The notes under the pieces: generated by a model
Database searches by the model: none
Seen by the model: the letters and a program-made list of their open reading frames with translations, nothing else
What the model was told of the DNA's origin: nothing
In this document: positions 1-5,839 of the stretch, in pieces
Layout: each line of letters begins with the position of its first letter
Numbering within the stretch: position 1 is the first letter of the stretch
Program-made: the position numbers and the translations under genes
From: CAZDYP01 sp964509505
Lineage (GTDB): Bacteria; Chloroflexota; Anaerolineae; JACRMK01
Length of the DNA: 6,228 bases
Assembly (NCBI GenBank): GCA_964509505.1
Contig: CAZDYP010000233.1
Coordinates: 1-6,228, forward strand
Reading direction: 5' to 3'

Positions 1-81
1 AATGTAATTTTGGATGACAGGGCGAATACGCTCCAGGCGTTCTGCCGAAAGCCCAACGGCTTCGGGTTCGACTAAATTCAT
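1..81 (-). CDS. Beta-lactamase-fold serine hydrolase, N-terminal 27 codons only
   Basis: Only the first 27 residues are in the window; the gene runs off the left edge. The visible peptide starts MNLVEPEAVGLSAERLERIR. The pattern 'PEAVGLSAERLxRI' is the usual opening of class C beta-lactamase-related serine hydrolases (COG1680, penicillin-binding-protein fold), where a helix precedes the SxxK active site. The catalytic residues lie outside the window, so activity cannot be judged. The ATG is supported by an AAAGGA ribosome binding site 7 nt upstream. The start is 23 bp after the stop of the PIG-L deacetylase on the same strand, so the two are probably co-transcribed. Members of this family include esterases, D-aminopeptidases and beta-lactamase-like proteins; a substrate cannot be inferred from this fragment. 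Confidence 0.7.
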   Translation of the reverse strand, partial: MNLVEPEAVGLSAERLERIRPVIQNYI

Positions 82-88
82 GGAAAAT

Positions 89-94
89 TCCTTT
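89..94 (-). promoter_or_regulatory. Ribosome binding site (AAAGGA) for the serine hydrolase
   Basis: On the minus strand AAAGGA stands 7 nt before the ATG at 81. The same hexamer precedes the starts at 1473 and 5003, so it looks like the normal Shine-Dalgarno form in this genome. It fixes the start of an otherwise very short partial gene. Confidence 0.7.
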
Positions 95-104
95 CAAGAT
101 AGAT

Positions 105-962
105 TTATGTGACTCCCTCAAACAAATCATGCTCCATCGTCGCAGGCGGTTCGCTTGGCACGGCGCGCATGAATGTCTCGCTACGCATGAACCAGCGCGC
201 CAGACCACGCAGTGAACGCGGCATACCGCTTTGACTTTCGTGACATGCGAATGCCTTTAGCTTGATGCCGCTCACGGTATGGATGGCAATCGTCGCGTGG
301 GTCGGAAAATCTACGTCTGCCAGCGAGACGAGGTCAACATCGTTGTTCTTGCCGAAGCGTCGCGGGTCTCTGCCAAACAAACGCAACAGGGTCACACCCA
401 AACGCAACCAACGGCGCGAGAACGTCGCATAGTATAATTTCTGCGATGAATGGGGCGGCAAGCCTTCAATCGTTTCATTCGCATCGCCCGCCAAGCGAAA
501 CGCCGCGACGGTGGCGTTGTGCATGGCGATGTGGTCAGGATGACGATAACCGCCAATGGGATCGAAGGTGACGACGACTTGTGGTTGAATGCGACGGATG
601 TGCGCGGCGATTTTATAAGCCACCTCAGTCGTCGGCGCCTTGCATAACGCTTGCGGATGCGCGTTCTCCGCTGAACCCGCCATGCCTGAATCACGATAGC
701 CAAGAAAATGCACGCCTGCTAACCCAAGCGTTTGCGCCGCACATTGCAACTCCGCTTCACGCATCTCAGCGATACTGTTGTAACCACGATAGCCAGCGGG
801 CGCTTCGCCGACCTCACCTTTCGTCGCGCACACATAATGCACGGTTGCGCCGCGCCGCACGTATGTGGCAATGGTACCGCCAATGCCAAATGTCTCATCG
901 TCGGGATGCGCGAAGGCGACGAGCAAACGATATTGGGTAGCTGCTTTCAGTTCGTCGTTCAT
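105..962 (-). CDS. PIG-L/LmbE-family zinc-dependent N-deacetylase, MshB/Mca-like
   Basis: This 285-residue protein belongs to the PIG-L (LmbE-like) family, cytoplasmic Zn-dependent enzymes that remove an acetyl group from N-acetylglucosaminyl conjugates or cleave related amides. The signature AHPDDE is at residues 18-23, giving the metal ligands His19 and Asp22 and the catalytic Asp21. The second metal motif HPDH is at 141-144, inside 'FDPIGGYRHPDH'. The segment 'YRDSGMAG' (89-96) and the 'GGYxHPDH' context resemble actinobacterial MshB and Mca of mycothiol metabolism. The full family length is present, with no signal peptide. The chosen ATG lies one base after the ogt stop (TGATATG), and a GGAGGG about 14 nt upstream suggests coupled translation. 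A GTG at 977 would add five residues but sits directly on that GGAGGG, so I prefer the ATG. The substrate is unknown: mycothiol is mainly actinobacterial, so orthology to MshB should not be assumed. Confidence 0.9.
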   Translation of the reverse strand: MNDELKAATQYRLLVAFAHPDDETFGIGGTIATYVRRGATVHYVCATKGEVGEAPAGYRGYNSIAEMREAELQCAAQTLGLAGVHFLGYRDSGMAGSAENAHPQALCKAPTTEVAYKIAAHIRRIQPQVVVTFDPIGGYRHPDHIAMHNATVAAFRLAGDANETIEGLPPHSSQKLYYATFSRRWLRLGVTLLRLFGRDPRRFGKNNDVDLVSLADVDFPTHATIAIHTVSGIKLKAFACHESQSGMPRSLRGLARWFMRSETFMRAVPSEPPATMEHDLFEGVT

Positions 963-963
963 A

Positions 964-1473
964 TCAAAGCAGCACACCCTCCAATTTCAATAAGCGATAC
1001 TTCATATCGAGTCCGCCGCCATAGCCGACCAGTTTGCCGTTCCGCCCGATGATGCGATGGCATGGCACGATGATGGGAATAGGATTCGCGCCATTCGCTG
1101 CGCCGACCGCACGCACGGCTTTCGGACGTTTGATTTGGGCGGCAATCGTCGTATAGGTGCTGACGCTGCCATATTCCACAGCCAACAACGCTCGCCACAC
1201 CTGCAACTGAAACGGTGTGCCGCGCAAATCCAACGGCAGCGTGAACGTCTTGAGTTTACCTTTGAAGTACGCGTTCAGTTCGGCGGCGATGGGACGCAAT
1301 GCTTTCTTGTTCGTTTTGATGCGCGCCTCGGGCAGCCAACGCTTTGTCCATGCTGCGCAGCGTTCCAACGATTCGCTCGGAAACGTCAAGCACCCAATAC
1401 CTTGCGACGACAGCGCGACGCCAAACATGCCCCATGAGGTTTTGAGCGTATCAATCACAACAGTTTCACTCAT
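964..1473 (-). CDS. ogt: Methylated-DNA--[protein]-cysteine S-methyltransferase (O6-alkylguanine-DNA alkyltransferase)
   Basis: This 169-residue protein is a suicide DNA-repair enzyme that moves the alkyl group from O6-alkylguanine (and O4-alkylthymine) in DNA to its own cysteine. The active-site motif PCHR is at residues 137-140, with Cys138 as the acceptor, inside 'PIIVPCHRIIGRNG'. The preceding 'RAVGAANGANP' matches the recognition helix of the helix-turn-helix, and Arg121 is the expected arginine finger. Tyr107 in 'VSTYTTIA' matches the conserved nucleotide-flipping tyrosine. Length and layout (about 80-residue N-terminal domain, then the methyltransferase domain) fit stand-alone Ogt, not the Ada fusion. 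The frame stays open far upstream through the N run, but the ATG at 1473 has AAAGGA 7 nt upstream and the expected N-terminal start. It is the first gene of a probable ogt-pigL-hydrolase operon. Confidence 0.95.
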   Translation of the reverse strand: MSETVVIDTLKTSWGMFGVALSSQGIGCLTFPSESLERCAAWTKRWLPEARIKTNKKALRPIAAELNAYFKGKLKTFTLPLDLRGTPFQLQVWRALLAVEYGSVSTYTTIAAQIKRPKAVRAVGAANGANPIPIIVPCHRIIGRNGKLVGYGGGLDMKYRLLKLEGVLL

Positions 1474-1480
1474 AGTCCAA

Positions 1481-1486
1481 TCCTTT
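1481..1486 (-). promoter_or_regulatory. Ribosome binding site (AAAGGA) deciding the ogt start
   Basis: AAAGGA on the minus strand is 7 nt before the ATG at 1473. It matters because the reading frame is open far beyond this point, through the sequencing gap. This site places the true start at 1473 and rules out an N-terminal extension. Confidence 0.75.
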
Positions 1487-1490
1487 GCGG

Positions 1491-1496
1491 TATAAT
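1491..1496 (+). promoter_or_regulatory. Possible -10 element (TATAAT) for the rightward FAD oxidoreductase
   Basis: A perfect TATAAT lies in the short divergent region between ogt and the plus-strand oxidoreductase, pointing toward the latter. No convincing TTGACA-like -35 stands 16-18 bp upstream and there is no TGn extension, so the call rests on the -10 hexamer and position alone. Initiation would fall near 1503, and the leader would run into the octamer array and the gap. Confidence 0.3.
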
Positions 1497-1542
1497 CACG
1501 CCGCGCAATCCTACTCGATTTATTTTTCTCATGCAAACACCC

Positions 1543-1574
1543 TTCACGCTTTCGCCCATTCACCTGTTCACCCT
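1543..1574. repeat. Degenerate octamer tandem array (TTCACCCN) ending at the gap
   Basis: Four consecutive 8-bp units are visible: TTCACGCT (1543-1550), TTCGCCCA (1551-1558), TTCACCTG (1559-1566) and TTCACCCT (1567-1574). The consensus is TTCACCCN, and the array runs straight into the first N. More copies may lie inside the gap. It sits in what should be the leader of the oxidoreductase. Eight is not a multiple of three, so the array is unlikely to be coding. Confidence 0.6.
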
Positions 1575-1674
1575 NNNNNNNNNNNNNNNNNNNNNNNNNN
1601 NNNNNNNNNNNNNNNNNNNNNNNNNNNNNNNNNNNNNNNNNNNNNNNNNNNNNNNNNNNNNNNNNNNNNNNNNN
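1575..1674. other. Assembly gap of 100 N
   Basis: Exactly 100 undetermined bases, the conventional placeholder for a scaffold join of unknown length. The true size may differ, so reading frames cannot be carried across it. It hides the start codon of the plus-strand FAD oxidoreductase. Confidence 0.98.
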
Positions 1675-3075
1675 GTCCTCATTCTCGGCGCGGGTCCCGC
1701 AGGCTTGAGCGCGGCTTATGAGCTCTGCGAGCGTGGCGTGCCTTGCACGGTCCTCGAAGCGGATCGTATCGTCGGCGGGCTTGCGCGCACCGAAACCTAT
1801 CGTGGCTACCACTACGACGTGGGCGGGCATCGCTTCTTCACGAAGCATGACGACATCCAGCGCTTGTGGCGCGCGATGTTGGGCGATGACTTGCTCACGG
1901 TGCAACGCCTCTCGCGCATTTATTACGCAAATCGCTACTACTATTACCCGTTGCGCTTGTTCAACGCCTTTGCAGGACTGGGCTTCGTCAACAGTCTCCG
2001 CATCACGCTGAGCTATCTGCGCGCCCGCGCCTTGCCCGTTCTGCCCGAAGAGAGTTTTGAAGATTACGTCGTCAACCGCTTCGGGCGACGACTGTACGAA
2101 ATTTTTTTCAAGACGTACACCGAAAAAGTCTGGGGCATCCCGTGTCATGAAATTGATTGGCGCTGGGCGGCGCAACGCATTCGCGGGCTTTCGTTCGCCT
2201 CCGCCATCTGGAGTGCTTTACACACGCCGCACCGCCCGCACATCAAATCGCTCATCGAACAATTTGAGTATCCGCGTCTCGGTCCCGGACAACTATGGCA
2301 ACGATTCGCCTCCCACGTCGAGACGCACGGCGGGCGCGTGCAGTTGCAAGCGCCTGTCGTGCGCGTGCAGCGCCAGGGCACACACATCGAAAGCGTCGCC
2401 GTGTTACGCGACGGACAGCGCGAGCGCATCGCAGGCTCGCATGTCATCTCGACGCTTGCCTTGCGCGACTTCATCGCCATGCTCGACCCGCCCGCGCCCG
2501 ACGACGTGCGTCGCGCGGCGAGTGCGTTGCGCTATCGCGATTTCCTCGTCGCGCTGCTCATCTTGCGGCAACGCGAGGTGTTTCCCGACCAATGGCTCTA
2601 CATCCACACACCCCAGACGCATGTGGGACGCATCCAGAATTTCAAGCAGTGGAGCGCTGCGCTCACGCCTGATATGGCTATGACCCATTTGGGTTTTGAG
2701 TATTTCGCCACCGAAGGTGATACGTTGTGGTCCATGAGCGATGTGGAGCTGATCGAGCTAGCCAAGCGCGAATTGGAATTTTTGCGACTGGCGCGCGCGG
2801 CGGATGTGATGGATGGCGCCGTCAAGCGCATGAAGAAGGCGTATCCTGTCTATGATGCGACGTACCGCGAGAACCTCGCCATCGTGCGCGGTTATCTCGA
2901 CGCATTCGACAACTTGCAGACGGTGGGGCGCAACGGTTTGCACAAATACAACAACCAAGACCACTCGATGTTGACGGGCATCCTCGCCGCGCGCAACCTG
3001 TGTGGCGAACAGCATGATGTCTGGGCGGTGAATACGGATTTGGAATATCAGGAGGAGATGCGGATCAATGGGTAA
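1675..3075 (+). CDS. FAD-dependent oxidoreductase, protoporphyrinogen oxidase/UDP-galactopyranose mutase-like, 5' end missing
   Basis: 466 residues are visible from the first base after the gap. The peptide opens in the dinucleotide-binding strand, 'VLILGAGPAGLSAAYEL' (GxGxxG at residues 5-10), with the ribose-binding Glu28 in 'TVLEAD' and 'GGLART' at 34-39. So probably only a few residues are lost. 'YDVGGHRFF' (47-55), 'KTYTEKVWGIPCHEI' (146-160) and the C-terminal FAD-contact segment 'GRNGLHKYNNQDHSMLTGI' (418-436) are typical of COG1232 flavoproteins often annotated as NAD(P)/FAD-dependent oxidoreductase. They share a fold with HemY and with UDP-galactopyranose mutase but differ from both. 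The reaction is not known from sequence; related genes often sit near glycosyltransferases, and none is visible here. An in-frame ATG at 1531 lies before the gap, but it has no ribosome binding site and reads through the octamer array. I therefore treat the start as hidden in the gap. Confidence 0.85.
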   Translation, partial: VLILGAGPAGLSAAYELCERGVPCTVLEADRIVGGLARTETYRGYHYDVGGHRFFTKHDDIQRLWRAMLGDDLLTVQRLSRIYYANRYYYYPLRLFNAFAGLGFVNSLRITLSYLRARALPVLPEESFEDYVVNRFGRRLYEIFFKTYTEKVWGIPCHEIDWRWAAQRIRGLSFASAIWSALHTPHRPHIKSLIEQFEYPRLGPGQLWQRFASHVETHGGRVQLQAPVVRVQRQGTHIESVAVLRDGQRERIAGSHVISTLALRDFIAMLDPPAPDDVRRAASALRYRDFLVALLILRQREVFPDQWLYIHTPQTHVGRIQNFKQWSAALTPDMAMTHLGFEYFATEGDTLWSMSDVELIELAKRELEFLRLARAADVMDGAVKRMKKAYPVYDATYRENLAIVRGYLDAFDNLQTVGRNGLHKYNNQDHSMLTGILAARNLCGEQHDVWAVNTDLEYQEEMRING

Positions 3076-3105
3076 ACGAGGAGATGAGGAGACAGCGACA
3101 ACCAT

Positions 3106-4281
3106 CTAACCATAGTGGTCGTGCTTCGACTGCATAAACGCCTCGATTTGTTCTTCTGACCATTGAGCGATGCGCGCGGGACTCAGCCCAGCGAGTTCAG
3201 GTGTCGCTTTGCCCGCCAGCTGGTCGGCGAGCGCGCGACCTACTGCGGGCGCAAGCGCGAACCCATGGCCACTAAAACCAACGGCGACGCTCAAGCCCTC
3301 GTAATTCGGCGTCGCGCCGATGAATGGAATCCCGTCAATCGCTTGCGCCTCCAGCCCACACCAAGCTTGCGCGATGATTTGTTGTCGCACGATGGGCAAG
3401 ATGTCGCACGCGACTGACCAATTGCCTTCAATGCTGGCAGTACGCAAAATGTAGCCGCGCCGATTCGTCGTGGCATCGCCGGGCCAACCGCCGCCCAACA
3501 AAAATGCGCCATTGGGCAACTGCTTGAGCGACAACGCGCGTCCCATCACGCCAATCACAGGCGTCAACAAGCCTTGCGGCGCAGGCGTCGAGAGCACCAT
3601 CTGCGGCACGCGCGTCGTGATGGGCAACTGCAAACCAATGGCCGCCGCCAATTCATCCGTCCACACCCCCGCCGCCAACACGACTTGCTCTGCGGTCACG
3701 TCATCGCGTGACGTGCGCACACCCGTAACGCGCGACTGGTTCATCACCAACGCACGACAAATGGTGTCAGTCCAATAAGTTGCGCCATAGCGTTGCGCCG
3801 CATTCGCAAATGCGCGCGTCGTCAACGCAGGGTCGGCTTGTCCATCGGCAGGACTGTAGCTGCCGGCGGGGATGTGTGCACCCGCGCCCGGCATAATCTC
3901 TCGCAGCTCCTTGCGATCAACCAGGCGCACATCGGCGAAGCCCATGGTATGTTGCTTCTGGACGAAGGCGACGAGGCGTTGCGCTTCGTCGTCGTTTTCG
4001 GCGACGAGCACATTGCCGCCTTGCCGATAATGCACGGCGGCGTCGAGCTCTGCTTCCAACGAAGACCAACGCGCAATCGCTTCGCTCGCCAACGGCGCTT
4101 CCGCAGGATCGCGTCCTTGTCGGCGCACGCCGCCTGCGCTTGCCCATGATGCGGTCGGTTCACTGGCAACCATCGCCGCACGCTCGATGACCAATACCTT
4201 GCGCCCCTGTCGCGCGACATGATACGCAATGGAATTGCCGATCACGCCGCCGCCGATAATCACAACCTCTACATGAACCAT
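3106..4281 (-). CDS. FAD-dependent oxidoreductase of the DAO family (sarcosine oxidase beta/glycine oxidase-like)
   Basis: A complete 391-residue flavoprotein of the D-amino-acid oxidase fold, which oxidises secondary or D-amines such as sarcosine, glycine, proline or hydroxyproline. The N-terminal Rossmann motif is 'IIGGGVIGNSIAYHVA' (8-23), with acidic Glu33 closing the ADP site. 'SWASAGGVRRQGRDP' (45-59) lies where this family contacts flavin. 'ADGQADPALTTRAFANAA' (145-162) matches the conserved 'G.xDPxxLxxA' region of SoxB-type proteins, 'VVLAAGVWTDEL' (200-211) is the second FAD-binding strand, and 'GFSGHGFALAPAVGRALADQL' starts at 335 as the C-terminal FAD loop. No partner subunits (SoxA, SoxD or HcnA/B-like) are adjacent, so a single-subunit enzyme is likely. 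The substrate is not determined. Upstream of the ATG, AAAGTG is a weak ribosome binding site. The gene converges on the plus-strand oxidoreductase with 30 bp between stops and no hairpin there. Confidence 0.9.
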   Translation of the reverse strand: MVHVEVVIIGGGVIGNSIAYHVARQGRKVLVIERAAMVASEPTASWASAGGVRRQGRDPAEAPLASEAIARWSSLEAELDAAVHYRQGGNVLVAENDDEAQRLVAFVQKQHTMGFADVRLVDRKELREIMPGAGAHIPAGSYSPADGQADPALTTRAFANAAQRYGATYWTDTICRALVMNQSRVTGVRTSRDDVTAEQVVLAAGVWTDELAAAIGLQLPITTRVPQMVLSTPAPQGLLTPVIGVMGRALSLKQLPNGAFLLGGGWPGDATTNRRGYILRTASIEGNWSVACDILPIVRQQIIAQAWCGLEAQAIDGIPFIGATPNYEGLSVAVGFSGHGFALAPAVGRALADQLAGKATPELAGLSPARIAQWSEEQIEAFMQSKHDHYG

Positions 4282-4311
4282 AGTTGTTTCACTTTCGTTC
4301 TAACGACTGTT

Positions 4312-4424
4312 TTAACACAAAGACTCTAAGCCTCACAAAGCACACGAAGAAAATTTTCCTGAGACAAGCTCACGACGCACGATAGGTTGTGTGTGTTTTG
4401 TGATTCTTTGCGCCTGTGTGTTGA
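4312..4424. repeat. Imperfect inverted repeat made of CACAAAG-type nonamers
   Basis: Arm 4312-4349 and the reverse complement of arm 4387-4424 match at 27 of 38 positions without gaps; the spacer is 37 bp. The left arm has CACAAAG at 4316 and 4334 and CACGAAG at 4343, spaced 18 and 9 bp, which implies an underlying 9-bp period. The right arm carries the same words inverted (TTTGTG, TTCTTTG). A perfect 10-bp palindrome GAAAATTTTC (4349-4358) starts at the inner edge of the left arm. It occupies most of the 164-bp space between the DUF5678-like gene and the DAO-family oxidoreductase. It could be an intergenic repeat element or form a long weak hairpin after the upstream gene; there is no U-tract to support an intrinsic terminator. 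Confidence 0.55.
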
Positions 4425-4445
4425 GAGGGCAAACTGGCCTCACCA

Positions 4446-5003
4446 CTAGCGCTGCACGGTGCGATGATAAATCGGTGGGCTGTCAGAGGCGTCGCTCACC
4501 TGACGAATATAAGCAACATCGCGCCCATAACGCTCGTTGACGAGCTCCGCCAATTCAAACTCATCGTCACCCACTGCCACTACTTCATCGCCCACCAGCG
4601 CGACCCAACGATTCGGGTAGCGTTGCTTGAGCGACGGCTTGAAGCGCTCGAAGGTTGCCTGCTCGCGCGCAAAATCACTTGTAGGAGGAACATCCACTGC
4701 AGGTGCCTCAGGCACGACGATTTCGATGGCGTCAGGGTGAGGTGGCGTGTCATCATCAATGATAACGGGCGAGACATCAATGAATTCGCCACCCACACTG
4801 GGCGCGGTTTCCAACGTCTGTTGCAACGCGATGAACTCATCGGCGGTGAAGCCTGGCGCATGGTCGCCCGTCGCCCAATGCGCGGGCATGACGCCGGCTT
4901 TGTGGCACAGCGATTCATACAGGGCAATTGGCAAAATTACCGCCACAGGTTGATTGGCGTCTTTGATAAATACAGGATCGGTGATGACAAATTTGTTAGG
5001 CAT
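4446..5003 (-). CDS. Uncharacterised protein: Phd-like N-terminus, acidic linker, DUF5678-like C-terminus
   Basis: 185 residues in three parts. Residues 1-32 ('KFVITDPVFIKDANQPVAVI', then 'LPIALYESL') look like the strand-plus-helix opening of Phd/YefM-type or other short antitoxin-like proteins. Residues about 45-110 form an acidic, proline-rich linker with 'IIDDDTPPHPD' and 'VPEAPAVDVPP'. Residues about 112-170 ('RYPNRWVALVGDEVVAVGDD', then 'LAELVNERYG') resemble the DUF5678 family, a small domain of unknown function with the pattern 'y.gkWVAlv.geVva.G.d'. There is no signal peptide or membrane segment, so it is probably cytoplasmic. The start is the ATG at 5003, with AAAGGA 8 nt upstream; a TTG at 5006 is open but less likely. 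It follows the metallo-beta-lactamase gene by 15 bp and is probably translated from the same message. The function is unknown, and no toxin gene is adjacent. Confidence 0.8.
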   Translation of the reverse strand: MPNKFVITDPVFIKDANQPVAVILPIALYESLCHKAGVMPAHWATGDHAPGFTADEFIALQQTLETAPSVGGEFIDVSPVIIDDDTPPHPDAIEIVVPEAPAVDVPPTSDFAREQATFERFKPSLKQRYPNRWVALVGDEVVAVGDDEFELAELVNERYGRDVAYIRQVSDASDSPPIYHRTVQR

Positions 5004-5011
5004 CAAGCAAA

Positions 5012-5017
5012 TCCTTT
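5012..5017 (-). promoter_or_regulatory. Ribosome binding site (AAAGGA) for the DUF5678-like gene
   Basis: AAAGGA on the minus strand is 8 nt before the ATG at 5003 and begins just after the stop of the upstream MBL-fold gene (TGA at 5019-5021). Its position favours the ATG over the adjacent upstream TTG. Confidence 0.7.
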
Positions 5018-5018
5018 C

Positions 5019-5714
5019 TCAACCCCACTTCTCCCGAAACTTCCCCGCCGCGCCCTGCATGATCGCGCCGCCATGCCCAAAGACGGTGACCTCGAATTTT
5101 TGCTGTCCGATCTTCGCCAGTGTGCGTTGCCCCTCCGCAAAGTTTTCGTAGATGATGCTGTAGCCCAAGCCCATCATGTTGCTGGCAATGTCGCCCGCAA
5201 TCAGCACGCCGCCATGTTGGGGCCACAGATACGCAAGGTGTCCAAGACTGTGACCTGGTGTGAACAGCGCGCACAGTCCGCCCGCGATGGGCAGCTCTTC
5301 GCCGTCGGCAACTTCGTGTTCGACTTCGGTGTGGGGGATGACGGGCGAGGTGATCTTGATAAAGATATTGAACATGATTTTGCTCATTAGCCCTGGCGAG
5401 GGAATTGGCGTGCGCATTGGCTCTTGTCCGCGCACGACGCGCGCATCCATCGCGTGGGCATAAGCCTTCGCGCCGCTCATGCGCTTCAAGTCGGCGAGAC
5501 TGCCCACGTGATCGGGATGGCAATGCGTCAACAGAATGTGGCGCACATCTTCGACGCGCTTGCCCAATGCGCGAATCGCCGCCGCGATTTTGTCGGCGCT
5601 GTTGGGATACCCCGTGTCAATCAACGTCAGTTCGCCGTGATCATCAAACAAAAAGGTGTTGACGACGCCCAATGGAATGACATAAAAGTTTGGTAGAATT
5701 TGCTTGGTGGGCAT
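5019..5714 (-). CDS. Metallo-beta-lactamase-fold hydrolase (glyoxalase II-like)
   Basis: 231 residues covering a whole MBL domain, a two-metal hydrolase fold that includes glyoxalase II, lactonases and other thioester or ester hydrolases. The signature HxHxDH is 'HCHPDH' (64-69), giving ligands His64, His66, Asp68 and His69. The other metal ligands are His155 in 'TPGHSLGH', Asp175 in 'AGDIASN' and His213 in 'FGHGG', so all the expected metal positions are present. The opening 'NFYVIPLGVVNTFLFDDHGE' followed by 'LIDTGYPNSADKI' is typical of the COG0491 group. There is no signal peptide. The frame extends 19 codons upstream, but the ATG at 5714 has a strong GAGGAG 6 nt before it and starts where the family does. 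It is the first gene of the pair with the DUF5678-like gene and is served by the promoter at 5743-5771. The exact substrate cannot be told. Confidence 0.92.
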   Translation of the reverse strand: MPTKQILPNFYVIPLGVVNTFLFDDHGELTLIDTGYPNSADKIAAAIRALGKRVEDVRHILLTHCHPDHVGSLADLKRMSGAKAYAHAMDARVVRGQEPMRTPIPSPGLMSKIMFNIFIKITSPVIPHTEVEHEVADGEELPIAGGLCALFTPGHSLGHLAYLWPQHGGVLIAGDIASNMMGLGYSIIYENFAEGQRTLAKIGQQKFEVTVFGHGGAIMQGAAGKFREKWG

Positions 5715-5720
5715 AGCTCG

Positions 5721-5726
5721 CTCCTC
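5721..5726 (-). promoter_or_regulatory. Ribosome binding site (GAGGAG) deciding the MBL gene start
   Basis: GAGGAG on the minus strand is 6 nt before the ATG at 5714. The reading frame stays open to 5771, but that extension would overlap the predicted promoter, so this site sets the start. Confidence 0.8.
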
Positions 5727-5742
5727 TGAAAAATTTGACGGC

Positions 5743-5771
5743 AGTATAGGTGAGATTAGCAACAGTGACAA
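5743..5771 (-). promoter_or_regulatory. Sigma70-type promoter for the MBL/DUF5678 pair
   Basis: On the minus strand a -35 TTGTCA (5766-5771) and a -10 TATACT (5743-5748) are separated by exactly 17 bp. Each hexamer matches consensus at 5 of 6 positions. Transcription would begin near 5736, leaving a leader of about 22 nt that contains only the GAGGAG site. It lies directly after the hairpin at 5775-5804, which fits a boundary between two transcription units. Confidence 0.6.
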
Positions 5772-5774
5772 GCG

Positions 5775-5804
5775 CCAACGGGTTTCTTTGAGAAACCCGC
5801 TTGG
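5775..5804 (-). terminator. Strong hairpin, probable terminator of the nucleotidyltransferase gene
   Basis: CGGGTTTC (5779-5786) pairs perfectly with GAAACCCG (5792-5799) around a 5-nt loop. The stem extends with CCAA/TTGG across one bulged C at 5800, giving about 12 bp. It lies 35 bp downstream of the nucleotidyltransferase stop and just upstream of the MBL promoter. No run of T follows on either strand, so it could be an imperfect terminator or an RNA-stability element. Confidence 0.5.
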
Positions 5805-5839
5805 TGTTGTGTCATCCCTGAAGCGTGGGGAGTGTGAGG

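Noticed and set aside
1531..1574. An ATG at 1531 as the start of the plus-strand FAD oxidoreductase.
   Set aside because: No ribosome binding site precedes it, the peptide only translates the octamer array, and the frame match across 100 N is meaningless because the gap size is arbitrary.
1543..1574. CRISPR-like repeats.
   Set aside because: The units are 8 bp, contiguous and degenerate, with no spacers and no cas genes, so this is a simple tandem array.
964..2175. A 403-codon minus-strand frame that would extend ogt through the N run and across the opposite-strand oxidoreductase.
   Set aside because: It is joined only by the N run, lies antisense to a protein with clear FAD motifs, and the ATG at 1473 has a proper ribosome binding site and family start.
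3076..3105. Possible bidirectional terminator between the two convergent oxidoreductase genes.
   Set aside because: The 30 bp are purine-rich with no inverted repeat of useful length.
3793..4149. Several medium-length open frames on both strands within the DAO-family oxidoreductase.
   Set aside because: They are frame shadows of a complete flavoprotein gene; their peptides are Arg/Ala/Ser-rich and lack motifs.
4446..5003. A type II toxin-antitoxin antitoxin call based on the Phd-like N-terminus.
   Set aside because: The protein is much longer than Phd/YefM, its neighbour is a metabolic-type MBL hydrolase and not a toxin, and the similarity is limited to about 30 residues.
4464..5390. A 308-codon plus-strand open frame.
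   Set aside because: It is antisense to the MBL and DUF5678-like genes, which have conserved motifs and ribosome binding sites. The peptide has no recognisable domain, and such long antisense frames are common in GC-rich coding DNA.
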